From Bacteroidales bacterium (GTDB lineage Bacteria > Bacteroidota > Bacteroidia > Bacteroidales > ML635J-15), in contig JAGCDJ010000043.1 in the NCBI GenBank assembly GCA_017651185.1, positions 19,224 to 83,223 of the forward strand: DNA of 64,000 nt. Direction: 5' to 3'. The notes under the pieces are model-generated. The model searched no databases. It saw nothing but the letters and a program-made list of their open reading frames with translations, and was not told where the DNA came from. How positions within the stretch are numbered: position 1 is the stretch's first letter; each line of letters begins with the position of its first letter. The translations under genes were made by a program, and so were the position numbers. Positions 24,215-33,301 of this stretch are shown here, piece by piece.

Positions 24215-25151
24215 TTAAAAATCTTTTTAGGCTGTCAATTGAACGAAAATAGAAAAATGGTACAACACCCAATGCTATAGGAGGGAAGAGTAAAACTAAT
24301 ACAGTTGCTATTCCTTCTGGAATACCTATTTCATCAGGGTATGTGGAATATTTGGCAAGTATGACCGTCGTAAGGAAAGTAATGCCAACCAAGAACGACA
24401 ACAATATCAGTAAAAAGTCGGCATAAAAGAAAGCAAGCATTAAGATTATGACGGGAAGTGTCATGCAGGTTGCGTTTTTCACAGCATTAAAAACTTTTCG
24501 CCTTATAAATGTCTTTGGTGTTTCAGCAAAAATCCATACATAATATTCGTTTTCTGGTTTTATATAATAACTTGACATAAAGGCAAATAGCAAAACCATC
24601 GAAATCAATCCAAGATTCAAATTGCTGACACATATTGCAATAACAACCAGCGCATATAGCAATGGGAAAATCCAAAAAGTCTTTCTGAACCCAACGGCAA
24701 ATTCAAACGGTCTTTTTGAGAAAGGAGTGGGTATGGTAAAATTCATCCTGGATTTTAACGAAACGAATGCCAATATAATGGAAATTGCCAGCAAGGCGGA
24801 CAATACAACAAATTGAAGTTTTACAGCAAGTATTATTGCAAAAGGGATATAGACTAGCAAATTTTCAACAATCCTTATTTTTCTTTTTGTCTTATTGTTA
24901 AACACAATATGCAGGAAATCAAGTCTATCCGAGCGCGATAATTCCAGTTGCATAATGGCACAAACAAAAACGATAATGTATGGAGCCCAAAACTCTGATT
25001 TATAGAACAGAAGTTCCGATAGCAGAACAAATATTGCCAGAAGCAAAATGTATCCAACGACAGGATTTATTCCGAAATCCTTAATCCTTCTGTTTGTCAT
25101 TTTGAACAGAAGCGAAAAGTAGTATTTGATTCCGTTTGTGCTTGCTGTCAT
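24207..25151 (-). CDS. ABC transporter membrane subunit, unassigned family
   Basis: 314 residues with about eight hydrophobic helices and a cytoplasmic, basic N-terminus. No close family is recognised; size and partner fit an ABC-2 type exporter permease. It is promoted from 25180 and overlaps the ATPase gene by 8 bases. The pair resembles small exporters for peptides, antibiotics or lipids, but no biosynthetic or immunity gene is nearby to show cargo. Confidence 0.7.
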   Translation of the reverse strand: MTASTNGIKYYFSLLFKMTNRRIKDFGINPVVGYILLLAIFVLLSELLFYKSEFWAPYIIVFVCAIMQLELSRSDRLDFLHIVFNNKTKRKIRIVENLLVYIPFAIILAVKLQFVVLSALLAISIILAFVSLKSRMNFTIPTPFSKRPFEFAVGFRKTFWIFPLLYALVVIAICVSNLNLGLISMVLLFAFMSSYYIKPENEYYVWIFAETPKTFIRRKVFNAVKNATCMTLPVIILMLAFFYADFLLILLSFLVGITFLTTVILAKYSTYPDEIGIPEGIATVLVLLFPPIALGVVPFFYFRSIDSLKRFLND

Positions 25152-25179
25152 AAATAATCTTGTTCTTATATTTTTGGAG

Positions 25180-25209
25180 CAAAGTTATTTGTTGAAATAA
25201 ATAGTCAAG
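25180..25209 (-). promoter_or_regulatory. Promoter of the ABC transporter operon
   Basis: Minus strand CTTG (25206-25209), 18-base spacer, TAACTTTG (25180-25187). It is divergent from the rimO promoter about 50 bases away. Confidence 0.6.
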
Positions 25210-25256
25210 TTGCAAATTACTAAAAGAATGGTTAAGAAATATAAAATGCTTTTCCC

Positions 25257-25264
25257 TATCTTTG
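25257..25264 (+). promoter_or_regulatory. -7 box of rimO
   Basis: TATCTTTG, 16 bases before the ATG at 25281; -33 element poor. Confidence 0.5.
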
Positions 25265-25280
25265 CATAAAATTTTCATCT

Positions 25281-26570
25281 ATGGCAAAAGTCAATATTGT
25301 AACGATGGGCTGTTCGAAGAATCTTGTCGATTCGGAGAAACTTGCCGCCCAACTTGTGGCAAACGGCTACGAGGTTGTGTTTGATGCAGAATGCAGAGAT
25401 GCGGAAATTGCGTTTGTGAATACCTGCGGTTTTATAAACGATGCCAAGGAGGAGTCGATAAATGCAATTCTGAAACTTGCTGGCGACAAGGGTAGCACAA
25501 AACTGAAAAAGATTGTCGTGTTTGGATGCCTCTCGGCTCGCTACTACGATGACTTAAAGGCCGAACTGCACGAGGTTGACTTTATGTGCGGCAACTACAA
25601 GATTGACGAACTTCTTGCTTTCCTCGGCAAGAAACCCGATGAGGACAAGGCAAATTCGCGCGTGTCGAGTTCGGCAGGACATTATGCCTATTTGAAGATT
25701 TCGGAAGGTTGCGTGCGCAACTGCGCTTTCTGTGCTATTCCGCTGTTCAAGGGCAAGTATGTGTCGCGTAGCATGGACGACATTATTGCCGAAACCGAAA
25801 ATCTTGCAAAAAGCGGTGTCAAGGAGTTGATTCTCATTGCGCAGGACTTGTGCTACTATGGCTACGATGTGGAACATCGTTTTATGTTGCCCGATCTTGT
25901 GGAGCGTCTGTCAAAGATAGATGGGGTGGAGTGGATTCGTCTTCATTACCTTTACCCGTTCCTGTTCCCGGAACGTTTGCTCGATGTCATCCGCGACAAT
26001 CCAAAGGTTTGTAAGTACATTGACATTCCTTTGCAGCATATTTCCGACAAGGTTCTTGCAGGTATGCACCGCGGTGGAGACAAAAAACAGACAATCGCAC
26101 TGCTTGATAAGATTCGCAAGACTATTCCAAATGCTGTAATCCGCACCACAATGCTTGTCGGTTTTCCAAACGAGGGCGATGCCGAGTTCGAGGAATTGCT
26201 TGAGTTTGTGAAGGAGCAGAAATTCGACCGACTTGGCGTGTTTACATATTCGGAAGAGGACGGTACTGCTGCCGCAAGTGAATTTGAGGATGTTGTCCCG
26301 CCGGAAGTCAAGGACGAACGCGCCAATAGGATTATGGAATTGCAGCAGGAAATTTCTCTGCAGTCAAATATGGCTAAGGTCGGAAAGACTTTCCGCGTGC
26401 TAATAGACTATATTGAAGACGATATGTTTGTCGGTCGTACCGAGTTCGACTCGGTGGAAGTTGACAACGAGGTGCTTTTCCCGTATTCCGACAAATATAA
26501 GGTCGGCGATTTCGTGTATGTGAAGATTGACGATGCTTCGGAATATGAGTTGTATGGTACGGTAATATAA
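25281..26570 (+). CDS. rimO: Ribosomal protein S12 methylthiotransferase RimO
   Basis: 429 residues. A radical-SAM enzyme that adds a methylthio group to an Asp of ribosomal protein S12. The N-terminal UPF0004 domain starts MAKVNIVTMGCSKNLVDSE (with auxiliary-cluster Cys), the radical SAM motif is CVRNCAFC (CxxxCxxC), and the C-terminal TRAM domain (about 365-429) ends in ELYGTVI. The S12 type rather than MiaB is indicated by the GCSKNLVDSE start. Single gene with its own promoter and terminator. Confidence 0.95.
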   Translation: MAKVNIVTMGCSKNLVDSEKLAAQLVANGYEVVFDAECRDAEIAFVNTCGFINDAKEESINAILKLAGDKGSTKLKKIVVFGCLSARYYDDLKAELHEVDFMCGNYKIDELLAFLGKKPDEDKANSRVSSSAGHYAYLKISEGCVRNCAFCAIPLFKGKYVSRSMDDIIAETENLAKSGVKELILIAQDLCYYGYDVEHRFMLPDLVERLSKIDGVEWIRLHYLYPFLFPERLLDVIRDNPKVCKYIDIPLQHISDKVLAGMHRGGDKKQTIALLDKIRKTIPNAVIRTTMLVGFPNEGDAEFEELLEFVKEQKFDRLGVFTYSEEDGTAAASEFEDVVPPEVKDERANRIMELQQEISLQSNMAKVGKTFRVLIDYIEDDMFVGRTEFDSVEVDNEVLFPYSDKYKVGDFVYVKIDDASEYELYGTVI

Positions 26571-26574
26571 AACA

Positions 26575-26600
26575 AAAAAGCACCAATTATGGTGCTTTTT
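26575..26600. terminator. Bidirectional terminator
   Basis: Stem AAAAAGCACCA / TGGTGCTTTTT with an ATTA loop, between the convergent rimO and Ldh-family genes. Confidence 0.88.
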
Positions 26601-26624
26601 TTATTTAATGCTTTAAAAATTCAT

Positions 26625-27731
26625 TTATTCCAAGCCGAACAATCTGTAGAACTTGTCGAGTTTGTAGTCCTTTGTTACGCCAATCATTTCTTCCCAAAGT
26701 GAATCCGGAATAGGAACTCCGTTTTCGCGGCGTTTGAGGAAGTTTTCGTATTCTTTTTCGCCTGCAGTATAGATTCTGTCGTGTCCTGGCATCTTCTGTG
26801 AATTGCGGAGGTCGCGGAGCAAGTTTCCTGCATTTTTCTTGAAAACGTCCAAATCCTGGAATGTTTCAACGTTTATTGCAATGAAGAAATGTCCAAGGCG
26901 GTATGGCTTCTTGTTGCCGTTCTCGTCAAGTCCGGTAAGTGCCTTCATGTAGCCACCGCATTGCAATGCCGACGACAAAATTTCCACAACTGTTGCATAT
27001 CCGTAGCCCTTGTATCCTGCGGTTTCTTCTCCTATACCACCGAGCGGAGCAAGAGCGGCACGACCTTTTACAAGATCTTCGAGGACTTCAACCGAATTGG
27101 TCTTGGAATTGCCTTCGCGGTCGATGCACCAGCCTTTTGGCAGGTCTTTGCCGACTTTTGCGTAGTATTCGAATTTTCCGCGCTGGCTTACCGATGTTGC
27201 GCAGTCGAGGAAGAACGGAAATTCTTCATCGGTTGGGATTACGAATGTCAGAGGGTTTGTGCCGAGCATGTTTTCAACACCGAAAGTAGGAGCGATGGAT
27301 GGACGGGCGTTTGTGCCGGTGAGACCAATCATGCCTTCTCGTGCTGCCATAAGTCCGTAGTAACCAGCGATTCCATAGTGCGAACTATTGCGAACGGCCA
27401 CCATACCCATGCCGAATTTCTTTGCCTTGTCGATAGCCATCTGCATTGCCTGTTTCGAAACCACATGTCCCATACCGTTATTGGCATCGAGTAGGGCGGT
27501 TGTTGGACTTTCGCGCAGAATGTCAACCTTGGTAACTGGATTTACGATTCCAGCCTTGATTCTATCTAGGTATATGGGTTTCAATCTGTTGATTCCGTGC
27601 GAATCGATTCCGAACTTGTCGGCTTCGAGAAGCACATCCGCTATTATTTCTGCATCTTTTTCTGGCACTCCAGCTTTTTTCAACGAATCCACGCTGAACA
27701 GATGCAATGTGTCAAAATCTAAATGTCTCAT
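26625..27731 (-). CDS. Malate/L-lactate dehydrogenase family (Ldh/YlbC-type) oxidoreductase
   Basis: 368 residues. NAD(P)-dependent 2-hydroxyacid dehydrogenase of the Ldh_2 family, which is unrelated in fold to classical LDH/MDH. Family marks: ADKFGIDSHGINRL near the N-terminus (catalytic His in SHG), SSHYGIAGYYGLMAA, GTNPLTFVIP and GYKGYGYATVVEILSSAL. The substrate could be malate, lactate, ureidoglycolate or another 2-hydroxyacid; sequence alone does not decide. It is transcribed alone from 27754. Confidence 0.9.
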   Translation of the reverse strand: MRHLDFDTLHLFSVDSLKKAGVPEKDAEIIADVLLEADKFGIDSHGINRLKPIYLDRIKAGIVNPVTKVDILRESPTTALLDANNGMGHVVSKQAMQMAIDKAKKFGMGMVAVRNSSHYGIAGYYGLMAAREGMIGLTGTNARPSIAPTFGVENMLGTNPLTFVIPTDEEFPFFLDCATSVSQRGKFEYYAKVGKDLPKGWCIDREGNSKTNSVEVLEDLVKGRAALAPLGGIGEETAGYKGYGYATVVEILSSALQCGGYMKALTGLDENGNKKPYRLGHFFIAINVETFQDLDVFKKNAGNLLRDLRNSQKMPGHDRIYTAGEKEYENFLKRRENGVPIPDSLWEEMIGVTKDYKLDKFYRLFGLE

Positions 27732-27753
27732 TTCTAATAAAATATTTTTTTGA

Positions 27754-27761
27754 CAAAGATA
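27754..27761 (-). promoter_or_regulatory. -7 box of the Ldh-family gene
   Basis: TATCTTTG on the minus strand, 23 bases before the start codon. Confidence 0.5.
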
Positions 27762-27856
27762 CCTATATATTATTTGTTAGTAGGCGGTCTAACTTTTTTT
27801 TGTCAACAGCACAATGTTTGGTATTGAACTCTGAGAGGCAAAATGTCAGTTAGCAT

Positions 27857-27887
27857 TATGTTTTTTTCATTATGTTTCTTAACTTTG
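27857..27887 (+). promoter_or_regulatory. Promoter of the BspA-like gene
   Basis: TATG (27857-27860, weak -33), 19-base spacer, TAACTTTG (27880-27887). Confidence 0.55.
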
Positions 27888-27903
27888 CCTAAAAATTTGG
27901 GTG

Positions 27904-28962
27904 ATGAAGCGTTTCTCGTTTATATTGTTTATGTCGCTTTTGCTGTGTAATGCAATGGCGCAGGAGGGGATTCCCATGGGACTGGTAATTATTGATTCTC
28001 TTCATGTAAGGTTTAATGGCGTCAGGTATGCGTTCGAAGAAGATTTAAAGTCGCTGTACGTCGATGTAAACTATAATGACGAAACGCCAACTAAGATTGA
28101 TATTGTCAACAAAATACAGATTGAGGGCAAAGTTTATCCTGTAAAAAGGGTTGGTGCAAGGGCTTTCTATGGATGCCGCAACATAACAAGCGTAATGATT
28201 CCGTCTGGCATTGAGTTTATTGACAGCAGTGCCTTTCGCTGGTGTGTAAACCTTTCAAATTTAAGTATTTCTAGCGATATTAAACGAATTGGTCCAGATT
28301 GTTTCCGTAATTGTAGCAATCTGCGCAATTTTCATTTCCCGTCAAAGGTTCAAGTAATTAGCAATGGTTGTTTCAGGGCAAGCGGACTGATGTCGGCGGT
28401 AATTCCCGAAGGTGTGGTGGAGATTGGTTCGTATGCTTTCGAAGGATGCAAGTCGTTGGCGGGAGTCAGACTTCCGAACTCGTTGAAGAAGATTGGTAAG
28501 GAGGCGTTTGCTAATTGTTGGGCACTGAAAAATATATTCATACATGACCAGGTACGTAGTGTAGGCGAGGGCGCTTTCATGGCTTGCCGTAGTCTCGAAG
28601 GTGCAATATTCGTTAAGGTTATGGATTCGAGAATAAAGACAATCGTTGCAGCCAATGCGTTTGCCGAGTGCAAGGCACTGAAGGATGTCATTTGCAGGAC
28701 GGGACGAGTAGGAAATGTCAAGGATGTAATATTTCACGAAGATTCTTTTGCGGGTTGCAATTTTGTGGTTGACAATATTAAATACGAGACACCAGAGGGC
28801 GTAAATCCGAATGCAAGCAAGCGCAAGAAAGGCGATTCTGAATTTGATGAGGATGAAGCAACTGTTGATGTGGACAATGCCGAACGACTGCGCACAAGCA
28901 AAACTGTTGAGCGTGCGCGTAAGGATATCGGTGTTCGTAAGAATGCAAAGAAGAAAAAGTAG
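27904..28962 (+). CDS. BspA-like leucine-rich repeat (LRR_5) protein
   Basis: 352 residues from the ATG at 27904 (a GTG immediately upstream would add one residue). Signal peptide ending in LLCNAMAQ, then about six BspA-type LRR units of roughly 23 residues with the core GxxAFxxCxxLxxIxIPxSVxxI (for example VGARAFYGCRNITSVMIPSG and IGKEAFANCWALKNI). The C-terminal 60 residues are highly charged and Lys/Arg-rich, with no sorting domain. BspA-type repeats in Bacteroidota serve in adhesion or binding at the surface. It is convergent with the next gene at only 3 bases, with no terminator between. Confidence 0.88.
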   Translation: MKRFSFILFMSLLLCNAMAQEGIPMGLVIIDSLHVRFNGVRYAFEEDLKSLYVDVNYNDETPTKIDIVNKIQIEGKVYPVKRVGARAFYGCRNITSVMIPSGIEFIDSSAFRWCVNLSNLSISSDIKRIGPDCFRNCSNLRNFHFPSKVQVISNGCFRASGLMSAVIPEGVVEIGSYAFEGCKSLAGVRLPNSLKKIGKEAFANCWALKNIFIHDQVRSVGEGAFMACRSLEGAIFVKVMDSRIKTIVAANAFAECKALKDVICRTGRVGNVKDVIFHEDSFAGCNFVVDNIKYETPEGVNPNASKRKKGDSEFDEDEATVDVDNAERLRTSKTVERARKDIGVRKNAKKKK

Positions 28963-28965
28963 GCT

Positions 28966-29706
28966 TTACACCATATTTCTTTCCTTCTTGATTCGTTCGT
29001 ATGCCTCGTTAATTGCCTGGAATTTCTCTGTTGCCTTGCGTGTGACTTCTTCGCCCATGCCTGCAACCTTGTCGGGATGGTGCTTCATAGCCATCTTCTT
29101 GTATGCCTTCTTAACTTCTTCGTTTGTAGCATCCTTTGTGATACCAAGGATTTCGTAGTCAGAATCTCTGCCTACAACAATGAACATCGACTTTATGGAG
29201 TTGTAATCGTATTCGCTGATGCCGATTCCTGTTGCTATTCGCTTTATGACGTCAAGTTCTTCCTTTACAATTTCGTTGTCGGCATTTGCTATTCCGAAAA
29301 GATAGTGCAGAAGTTGTAGTTTCAGCGAGTTGTTCATGTTGTACCTTATCTGTCGGCAGACATCATCAAGCGGAATTTCTGCATTCAGCATTGGTTTTAG
29401 CAATTGCAATGCCTTTAGCGTCTTTTCCTTGCCAAAATTCTGGACAAGGAATGCCTTTACATATTCCAGTTCGCTCTTTTTTACAATGTTGTCGGCTTTC
29501 ATTACTGCTGCCGAGAGTGTAAGCAGTACCACCATGAAGTCGCCCTTTTCTGTGTGCCTTGTTCTATTGCTAGGTCTTGCCTGTCCGTTATCCGAAGAGT
29601 CACTTAGTCCATCAATTGCCGAACCGATGAAGAAACCAATCAGTCCACCAATAGGACCTGTTAGAACCCATGTCAAGCCACCAAGTATCCATTTCCATTT
29701 TCCCAT
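28966..29706 (-). CDS. TerB + DnaJ domain protein (DjlA-like)
   Basis: 246 residues. A short hydrophobic N-terminus (WILGGLTWVLTGPIGGLIGF) is followed by a TerB-like helical domain (about 58-165) and a C-terminal J domain (about 178-246) with the HPD tripeptide in MKHHPDKVAG, which stimulates Hsp70 ATPase. This order matches DjlA-type co-chaperones. It is the last gene of the nusB operon, 5 bases after coaE. Confidence 0.88.
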   Translation of the reverse strand: MGKWKWILGGLTWVLTGPIGGLIGFFIGSAIDGLSDSSDNGQARPSNRTRHTEKGDFMVVLLTLSAAVMKADNIVKKSELEYVKAFLVQNFGKEKTLKALQLLKPMLNAEIPLDDVCRQIRYNMNNSLKLQLLHYLFGIANADNEIVKEELDVIKRIATGIGISEYDYNSIKSMFIVVGRDSDYEILGITKDATNEEVKKAYKKMAMKHHPDKVAGMGEEVTRKATEKFQAINEAYERIKKERNMV

Positions 29707-29711
29707 AGTTG

Positions 29712-30287
29712 TCAGTATTTTAGATTGTTAATAAAAGTTTCAGTTTGTTCTATCAATGAATGGTTCCTGTCATTTATGAAAATTGCGTTGCACTTTTCGC
29801 GACCTGAATTCTTCCTTTGCATTCTTATTTTTTGTAGTGCAGTTTCTTCCGAAACTTTGTCTCGCAGGCAAATTCTCTTTACGAGGATTTCTTCAGGTGC
29901 TTCCACAAAAAGTATCTTGTCGAGAATGTCTTCAAGTTTTGCTTCGAATATTATTGCTGATTCAATTGCTACTATGTTGGAATTCTGTGCATTTCTCCAT
30001 TCAATGAAATCTTGCTTTACAGCAGGATGCACTATTGAGTTTACAGTTTTTCTGTTTTCTTCGTTTCCGAAAACTATTTCCCTGAGATAATCCTTGTTGA
30101 TTGTTCCGTTTGCGTATGTTTTTTTTCCGAAGCATCTAACTAGCGATTCTTTTATCTGCAAGTTAGTGTTCATTAGAAGTTTGGCTTGGGTGTCAGCATC
30201 ATATACTGGTATGTCCATTGAGCGGAAAACCTGACTTAGCATGGATTTTCCCGAACCTATGATTCCTGTTATGCCGATGCTAATCAT
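29712..30287 (-). CDS. coaE: Dephospho-CoA kinase
   Basis: 191 residues. It phosphorylates the 3'-hydroxyl of dephospho-CoA in the last step of CoA synthesis. P-loop GIIGSGKSMLSQVF near residue 8, DADTQAKLL (substrate-binding Asp) and RMQRKNSGREKCNAIFINDR near the C-terminus fit CoaE. The start overlaps the end of the YbbR-like gene by 4 bases. Confidence 0.93.
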   Translation of the reverse strand: MISIGITGIIGSGKSMLSQVFRSMDIPVYDADTQAKLLMNTNLQIKESLVRCFGKKTYANGTINKDYLREIVFGNEENRKTVNSIVHPAVKQDFIEWRNAQNSNIVAIESAIIFEAKLEDILDKILFVEAPEEILVKRICLRDKVSEETALQKIRMQRKNSGREKCNAIFINDRNHSLIEQTETFINNLKY

Positions 30288-31285
30288 TTTTTTTCGAGTA
30301 TAAAGCTGCAGGTTTCGGGTGAGTTTCTTTGTATTTGTATTTTACCGTCGTTGGACTGAACTTTGATTTCTATAATGTTGTCCTTGGCGTTTTGGTAGTC
30401 GGCAGTGGCTGTGAAATTGTATTCCTGCACATCGTTGTAGTGCGAAATTTGTACAAGGTAGTTTACGTCAACATATTGTGGCAGAATTGTGTAAGAGTAT
30501 TCTGGTGGAAAGTTGACTGGCTTTATCTTTATGCGTTTGCTTGCCCGAGTGAACATTCCTATTTCGTACGAAATGCTTGCGATTGATTGTGAGGAACTTA
30601 TGCCGTCGGGTATGTCAAGGACAAGATTGTATTGCTTTTTTGCTTTCAACAAACCAAGGTTTTCGTCCTCGACACCGATTGAAAATATGCTGTCGATGCT
30701 TGAGGTTTTGCCTATGATTGTTACTGAATCGGGGACAATCATAGTTTTTGTAATTTTTTGTCCGTCAATAAGGTTATATGAAATGTTTGAGATGTCAACA
30801 GGAACTTTTTTCTCCTTTACATTTATTATGTCGAAGAAGATTGTGTCTGGTTTTATGTCGCCGAGATTTATTTTTTCACCTACTTTTTTCCTGATGAGCG
30901 GTCTGAGGTCGTTGGTTATGACGTAGGCCTTGCCCTTGCTGCTTGCATATTTCAGCAATGGACGATTGTCTTGTGCTTTTGTTTCGAGGTCAATGTTCAG
31001 CGGAATGTTCCTTGTCTTGAAACTTTCCTGGAAAAGGTTGTATCCTTGTCCCGATGCTGTCACAAAAAGTTCTCCGCTGTGAGAACTCTCGTTGCTTATT
31101 GTCTTGGGAATGTTTTTGAACTTGTACTTTATGGTTATATCGCTGGTGAGGTTCTTGTTGAGATAATTGAGGAACCAAAGGAAGAATGACAGGACAACAA
31201 AAACAAGGAATACCAGAAAATTTCTGTTATTGACCACCTTTACAACGGGATTCCCTTTCTTATTTGGTTCCTGCTGTTCTGTCAT
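30284..31285 (-). CDS. YbbR-like domain protein
   Basis: 333 residues: cytoplasmic basic N-terminus, one membrane helix (FLVFLVFVVLSFFLWFL, about 24-40) and an extracytoplasmic region with YbbR-type beta domains (around 45-130 and 150-235). In Firmicutes the homologue CdaR regulates the c-di-AMP cyclase, but no cyclase gene is seen here, so that role is not claimed. In Bacteroidota this gene lies in the nusB-yajC-coaE operon, as here. Confidence 0.85.
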   Translation of the reverse strand: MTEQQEPNKKGNPVVKVVNNRNFLVFLVFVVLSFFLWFLNYLNKNLTSDITIKYKFKNIPKTISNESSHSGELFVTASGQGYNLFQESFKTRNIPLNIDLETKAQDNRPLLKYASSKGKAYVITNDLRPLIRKKVGEKINLGDIKPDTIFFDIINVKEKKVPVDISNISYNLIDGQKITKTMIVPDSVTIIGKTSSIDSIFSIGVEDENLGLLKAKKQYNLVLDIPDGISSSQSIASISYEIGMFTRASKRIKIKPVNFPPEYSYTILPQYVDVNYLVQISHYNDVQEYNFTATADYQNAKDNIIEIKVQSNDGKIQIQRNSPETCSFILEKK

Positions 31286-31305
31286 TCGATGTAATTATGA
31301 AAGAA

Positions 31306-31653
31306 TTACTTTTTCTCTGCAGTATCGTTGTTCTGGTTTTCTGCTTCGGTGAAACTTACGATTGAGTTTTTGTCAATCTTTATTTTCACACCGTTGGCAA
31401 TTTCGAGAAGTACGTATGTGTCGCTAATTTCATCGATGATTCCGTAAACACCGCCTGCGGTTATTACCTTGCTGCCTTTTTTCAAGCTTTCTTTGAACTT
31501 TTGTGCTTCCTTGTTGCGCTTCGATGCTGGTCTAATCATGAAGAAATAGATTACTGCGATTAGCAATACCCAGAAGATTACATTCATCCAGATGTTCGAC
31601 TTTGGAGCTGCCTGAGCTGCGTCCTGTAATAAAATTAATAAGATGTTTTGCAT
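31306..31653 (-). CDS. yajC: Sec translocon auxiliary subunit YajC
   Basis: 115 residues with one N-terminal membrane helix (WMNVIFWVLLIAVIYFFMIRP) and a short basic cytoplasmic part with KGSKVITAGGVYGIIDEI, the conserved YajC core. It associates with SecDF-YidC and modulates export. It sits in the nusB-DUF1573-yajC-ybbR-coaE order common in Bacteroidota, about 20 bases from each neighbour. Confidence 0.93.
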   Translation of the reverse strand: MQNILLILLQDAAQAAPKSNIWMNVIFWVLLIAVIYFFMIRPASKRNKEAQKFKESLKKGSKVITAGGVYGIIDEISDTYVLLEIANGVKIKIDKNSIVSFTEAENQNNDTAEKK

Positions 31654-31676
31654 ATAAATGATATTAAGTTAGTTAA

Positions 31677-32147
31677 CTATTTTGTTACGACATCGCACCT
31701 GATATATAGCACATGTTCGTTGGGGTCGGTATTGGCAGAGATGCGCACATTCTTGTTTTGTATTCCAGTTTTGTTGGAACTGTCGAAAGTTAGTTCCACA
31801 TATCCCTCTTCGCCTGGTTTTACTGGCTCACGCGTCCATTTTGGCGAGGTGCATCCGCACGATGGCTTTACACTTGAAATTACAAGATTGCCTTCACCTG
31901 TATTTGTGAATTTGAACTTATGAGTCACTTTTTCACCTTGGATAACTGTGCCAAAGTTGTATTCGGTTTCGGAGAATACCATCTTGGGCATCCCGTCGCT
32001 ATTCTTTGTGCTATCGTCCACATTGTCGGCAGAAATTGGGTTGTCGATTCCGTATTCGCCACCGCCCGTCTTCGGGGTTTCCTTGCACGATATTGTGGCA
32101 AGTGCCATTATGACGATTAGTATTATTGATATTTTTCTTGTTTTCAT
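31677..32147 (-). CDS. DUF1573 lipoprotein
   Basis: 156 residues from the ATG at 32147; the longer frame from 32189 would put 14 residues before the signal and is rejected. Lipobox MALATISC. The mature part is the DUF1573 Ig-like (HYDIN/ASH-like) domain with EYNFGTVIQGEKVTHKFKF and SSVKPSCGCTSPKW, whose CxC is the family hallmark. It is probably periplasm- or surface-exposed; function unknown. Confidence 0.87.
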   Translation of the reverse strand: MKTRKISIILIVIMALATISCKETPKTGGGEYGIDNPISADNVDDSTKNSDGMPKMVFSETEYNFGTVIQGEKVTHKFKFTNTGEGNLVISSVKPSCGCTSPKWTREPVKPGEEGYVELTFDSSNKTGIQNKNVRISANTDPNEHVLYIRCDVVTK

Positions 32148-32202
32148 TGTTTCTTTCTTTATGAGTCGTGCCATGGCGCGACTTTTCATTTTTTTTATGT
32201 GT

Positions 32203-33147
32203 TTATAGAAGTCCCATGCCTATTTTGTTAAGCGTGTTGTCATCCTTGCTCTGGTTGTATATTCTGTCGAGGATGCCATTAATGAATGTGCCGCTCTTTT
32301 CGGTGCTGTATCCCTTGGCGATTTCAATGTATTCGTTTATTGTAACTCTAAACGGAAGTTCTGGGAATTGTGTCATTTCGCAGAGTGCAAGATGTAGAAT
32401 CACCCTGTCCATGAATGCGATACGCTGAAGTTCCCATTTTTGCAGGTTCTTTTCGATTAGTTCATCGAATTTCTGACGGTACAGGCAGGTACTTTTTATG
32501 AGTGTGTACGCAAATTCACGGTCTTCATCGTTTTTGAATGTTGGTGGTAGACGGAACTTGTCGATGTTGTCGTCGTTAAGTTTCTTTATTGTCTGTATAA
32601 GGTTGCTTAAAGCAAATTCGATGTCGTCGTTCCAGTAGATGCTTTCGGTTTCGAGTATTTCATCGAGGTCTTCGTTGTCTACGAGATATTTGTTTATAAT
32701 CTTGCAAATCAAGTCGGTATCCTGCTTTAAACTGCGATTTTCGTCTTCCATGTAGTTCTTGTAGAACTCTGAATTTGCCATCTTGTTGAAGATGTTGCGT
32801 ACGAATTCGTAGTGTTCCGACCAGTTGGTGCTGGCATTCTCCATGTATTTCTTTATGGTTGGTTCGGTACGGAACGCCTGTATAATTCGGTTGTCTACGA
32901 ATTTGCGGTTGGGGTTCAGGTCTTCTTCTGTAGGAAGCAACTTGTTGCGGTTGAATTCAATCTTATATTCGGCGTGGTCGGCAATTGCCACCATAAGGCA
33001 GAATGTTTCCACAAAAAGTTCGTATGACTTTTCAATGCTCATTTCTAGAGCTTCCCAGACTTTCTCTAGCGAACCGTCGTAATTCCCTTGAACAAAAGCG
33101 TAATAGGTCTGAACCGCCTTTATTCTAACCAATCTCCTGCTAATCAT
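32203..33147 (-). CDS. nusB: Transcription antitermination factor NusB (long Bacteroidota form)
   Basis: 314 residues, about twice E. coli NusB. The N-terminal RRLVRIKAVQTYYAFVQG and the C-terminal RIAFMDRVILHLALCEM...PFRVTINEYIEIAKGYSTEKSGTFINGILD are the two parts of the NusB fold, with a long helical insertion between, as is usual in Bacteroidota. It acts in rRNA antitermination with NusE/S10. First gene of its operon. Confidence 0.93.
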   Translation of the reverse strand: MISRRLVRIKAVQTYYAFVQGNYDGSLEKVWEALEMSIEKSYELFVETFCLMVAIADHAEYKIEFNRNKLLPTEEDLNPNRKFVDNRIIQAFRTEPTIKKYMENASTNWSEHYEFVRNIFNKMANSEFYKNYMEDENRSLKQDTDLICKIINKYLVDNEDLDEILETESIYWNDDIEFALSNLIQTIKKLNDDNIDKFRLPPTFKNDEDREFAYTLIKSTCLYRQKFDELIEKNLQKWELQRIAFMDRVILHLALCEMTQFPELPFRVTINEYIEIAKGYSTEKSGTFINGILDRIYNQSKDDNTLNKIGMGLL

Positions 33148-33155
33148 CGTTTATG

Positions 33156-33177
33156 CAAAATTATTTGCGCAAATTTA
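33156..33177 (-). promoter_or_regulatory. Two possible -7 boxes of the nusB operon
   Basis: TAATTTTG (33156-33163) and TAAATTTG (33170-33177) on the minus strand, 8 and 22 bases before the start codon. The second leaves room for a normal leader and is preferred. Confidence 0.5.
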
Positions 33178-33251
33178 GTTATTTTATTAAAGTGTGCATA
33201 ATCTTTTTTGAGTATTAATTTCACTTTTTCTTGTTAATTTTTAATATTAAA

Positions 33252-33282
33252 TTTGCATTATCAAGTTATTTGTCTAAATTTG
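33252..33282 (+). promoter_or_regulatory. Promoter of the DUF3276 gene, perfect consensus
   Basis: TTTG (33252-33255), 19-base spacer, TAAATTTG (33275-33282), 19 bases before the ATG. Confidence 0.78.
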
Positions 33283-33301
33283 TCCCGACAAAATTTTAAT
33301 T

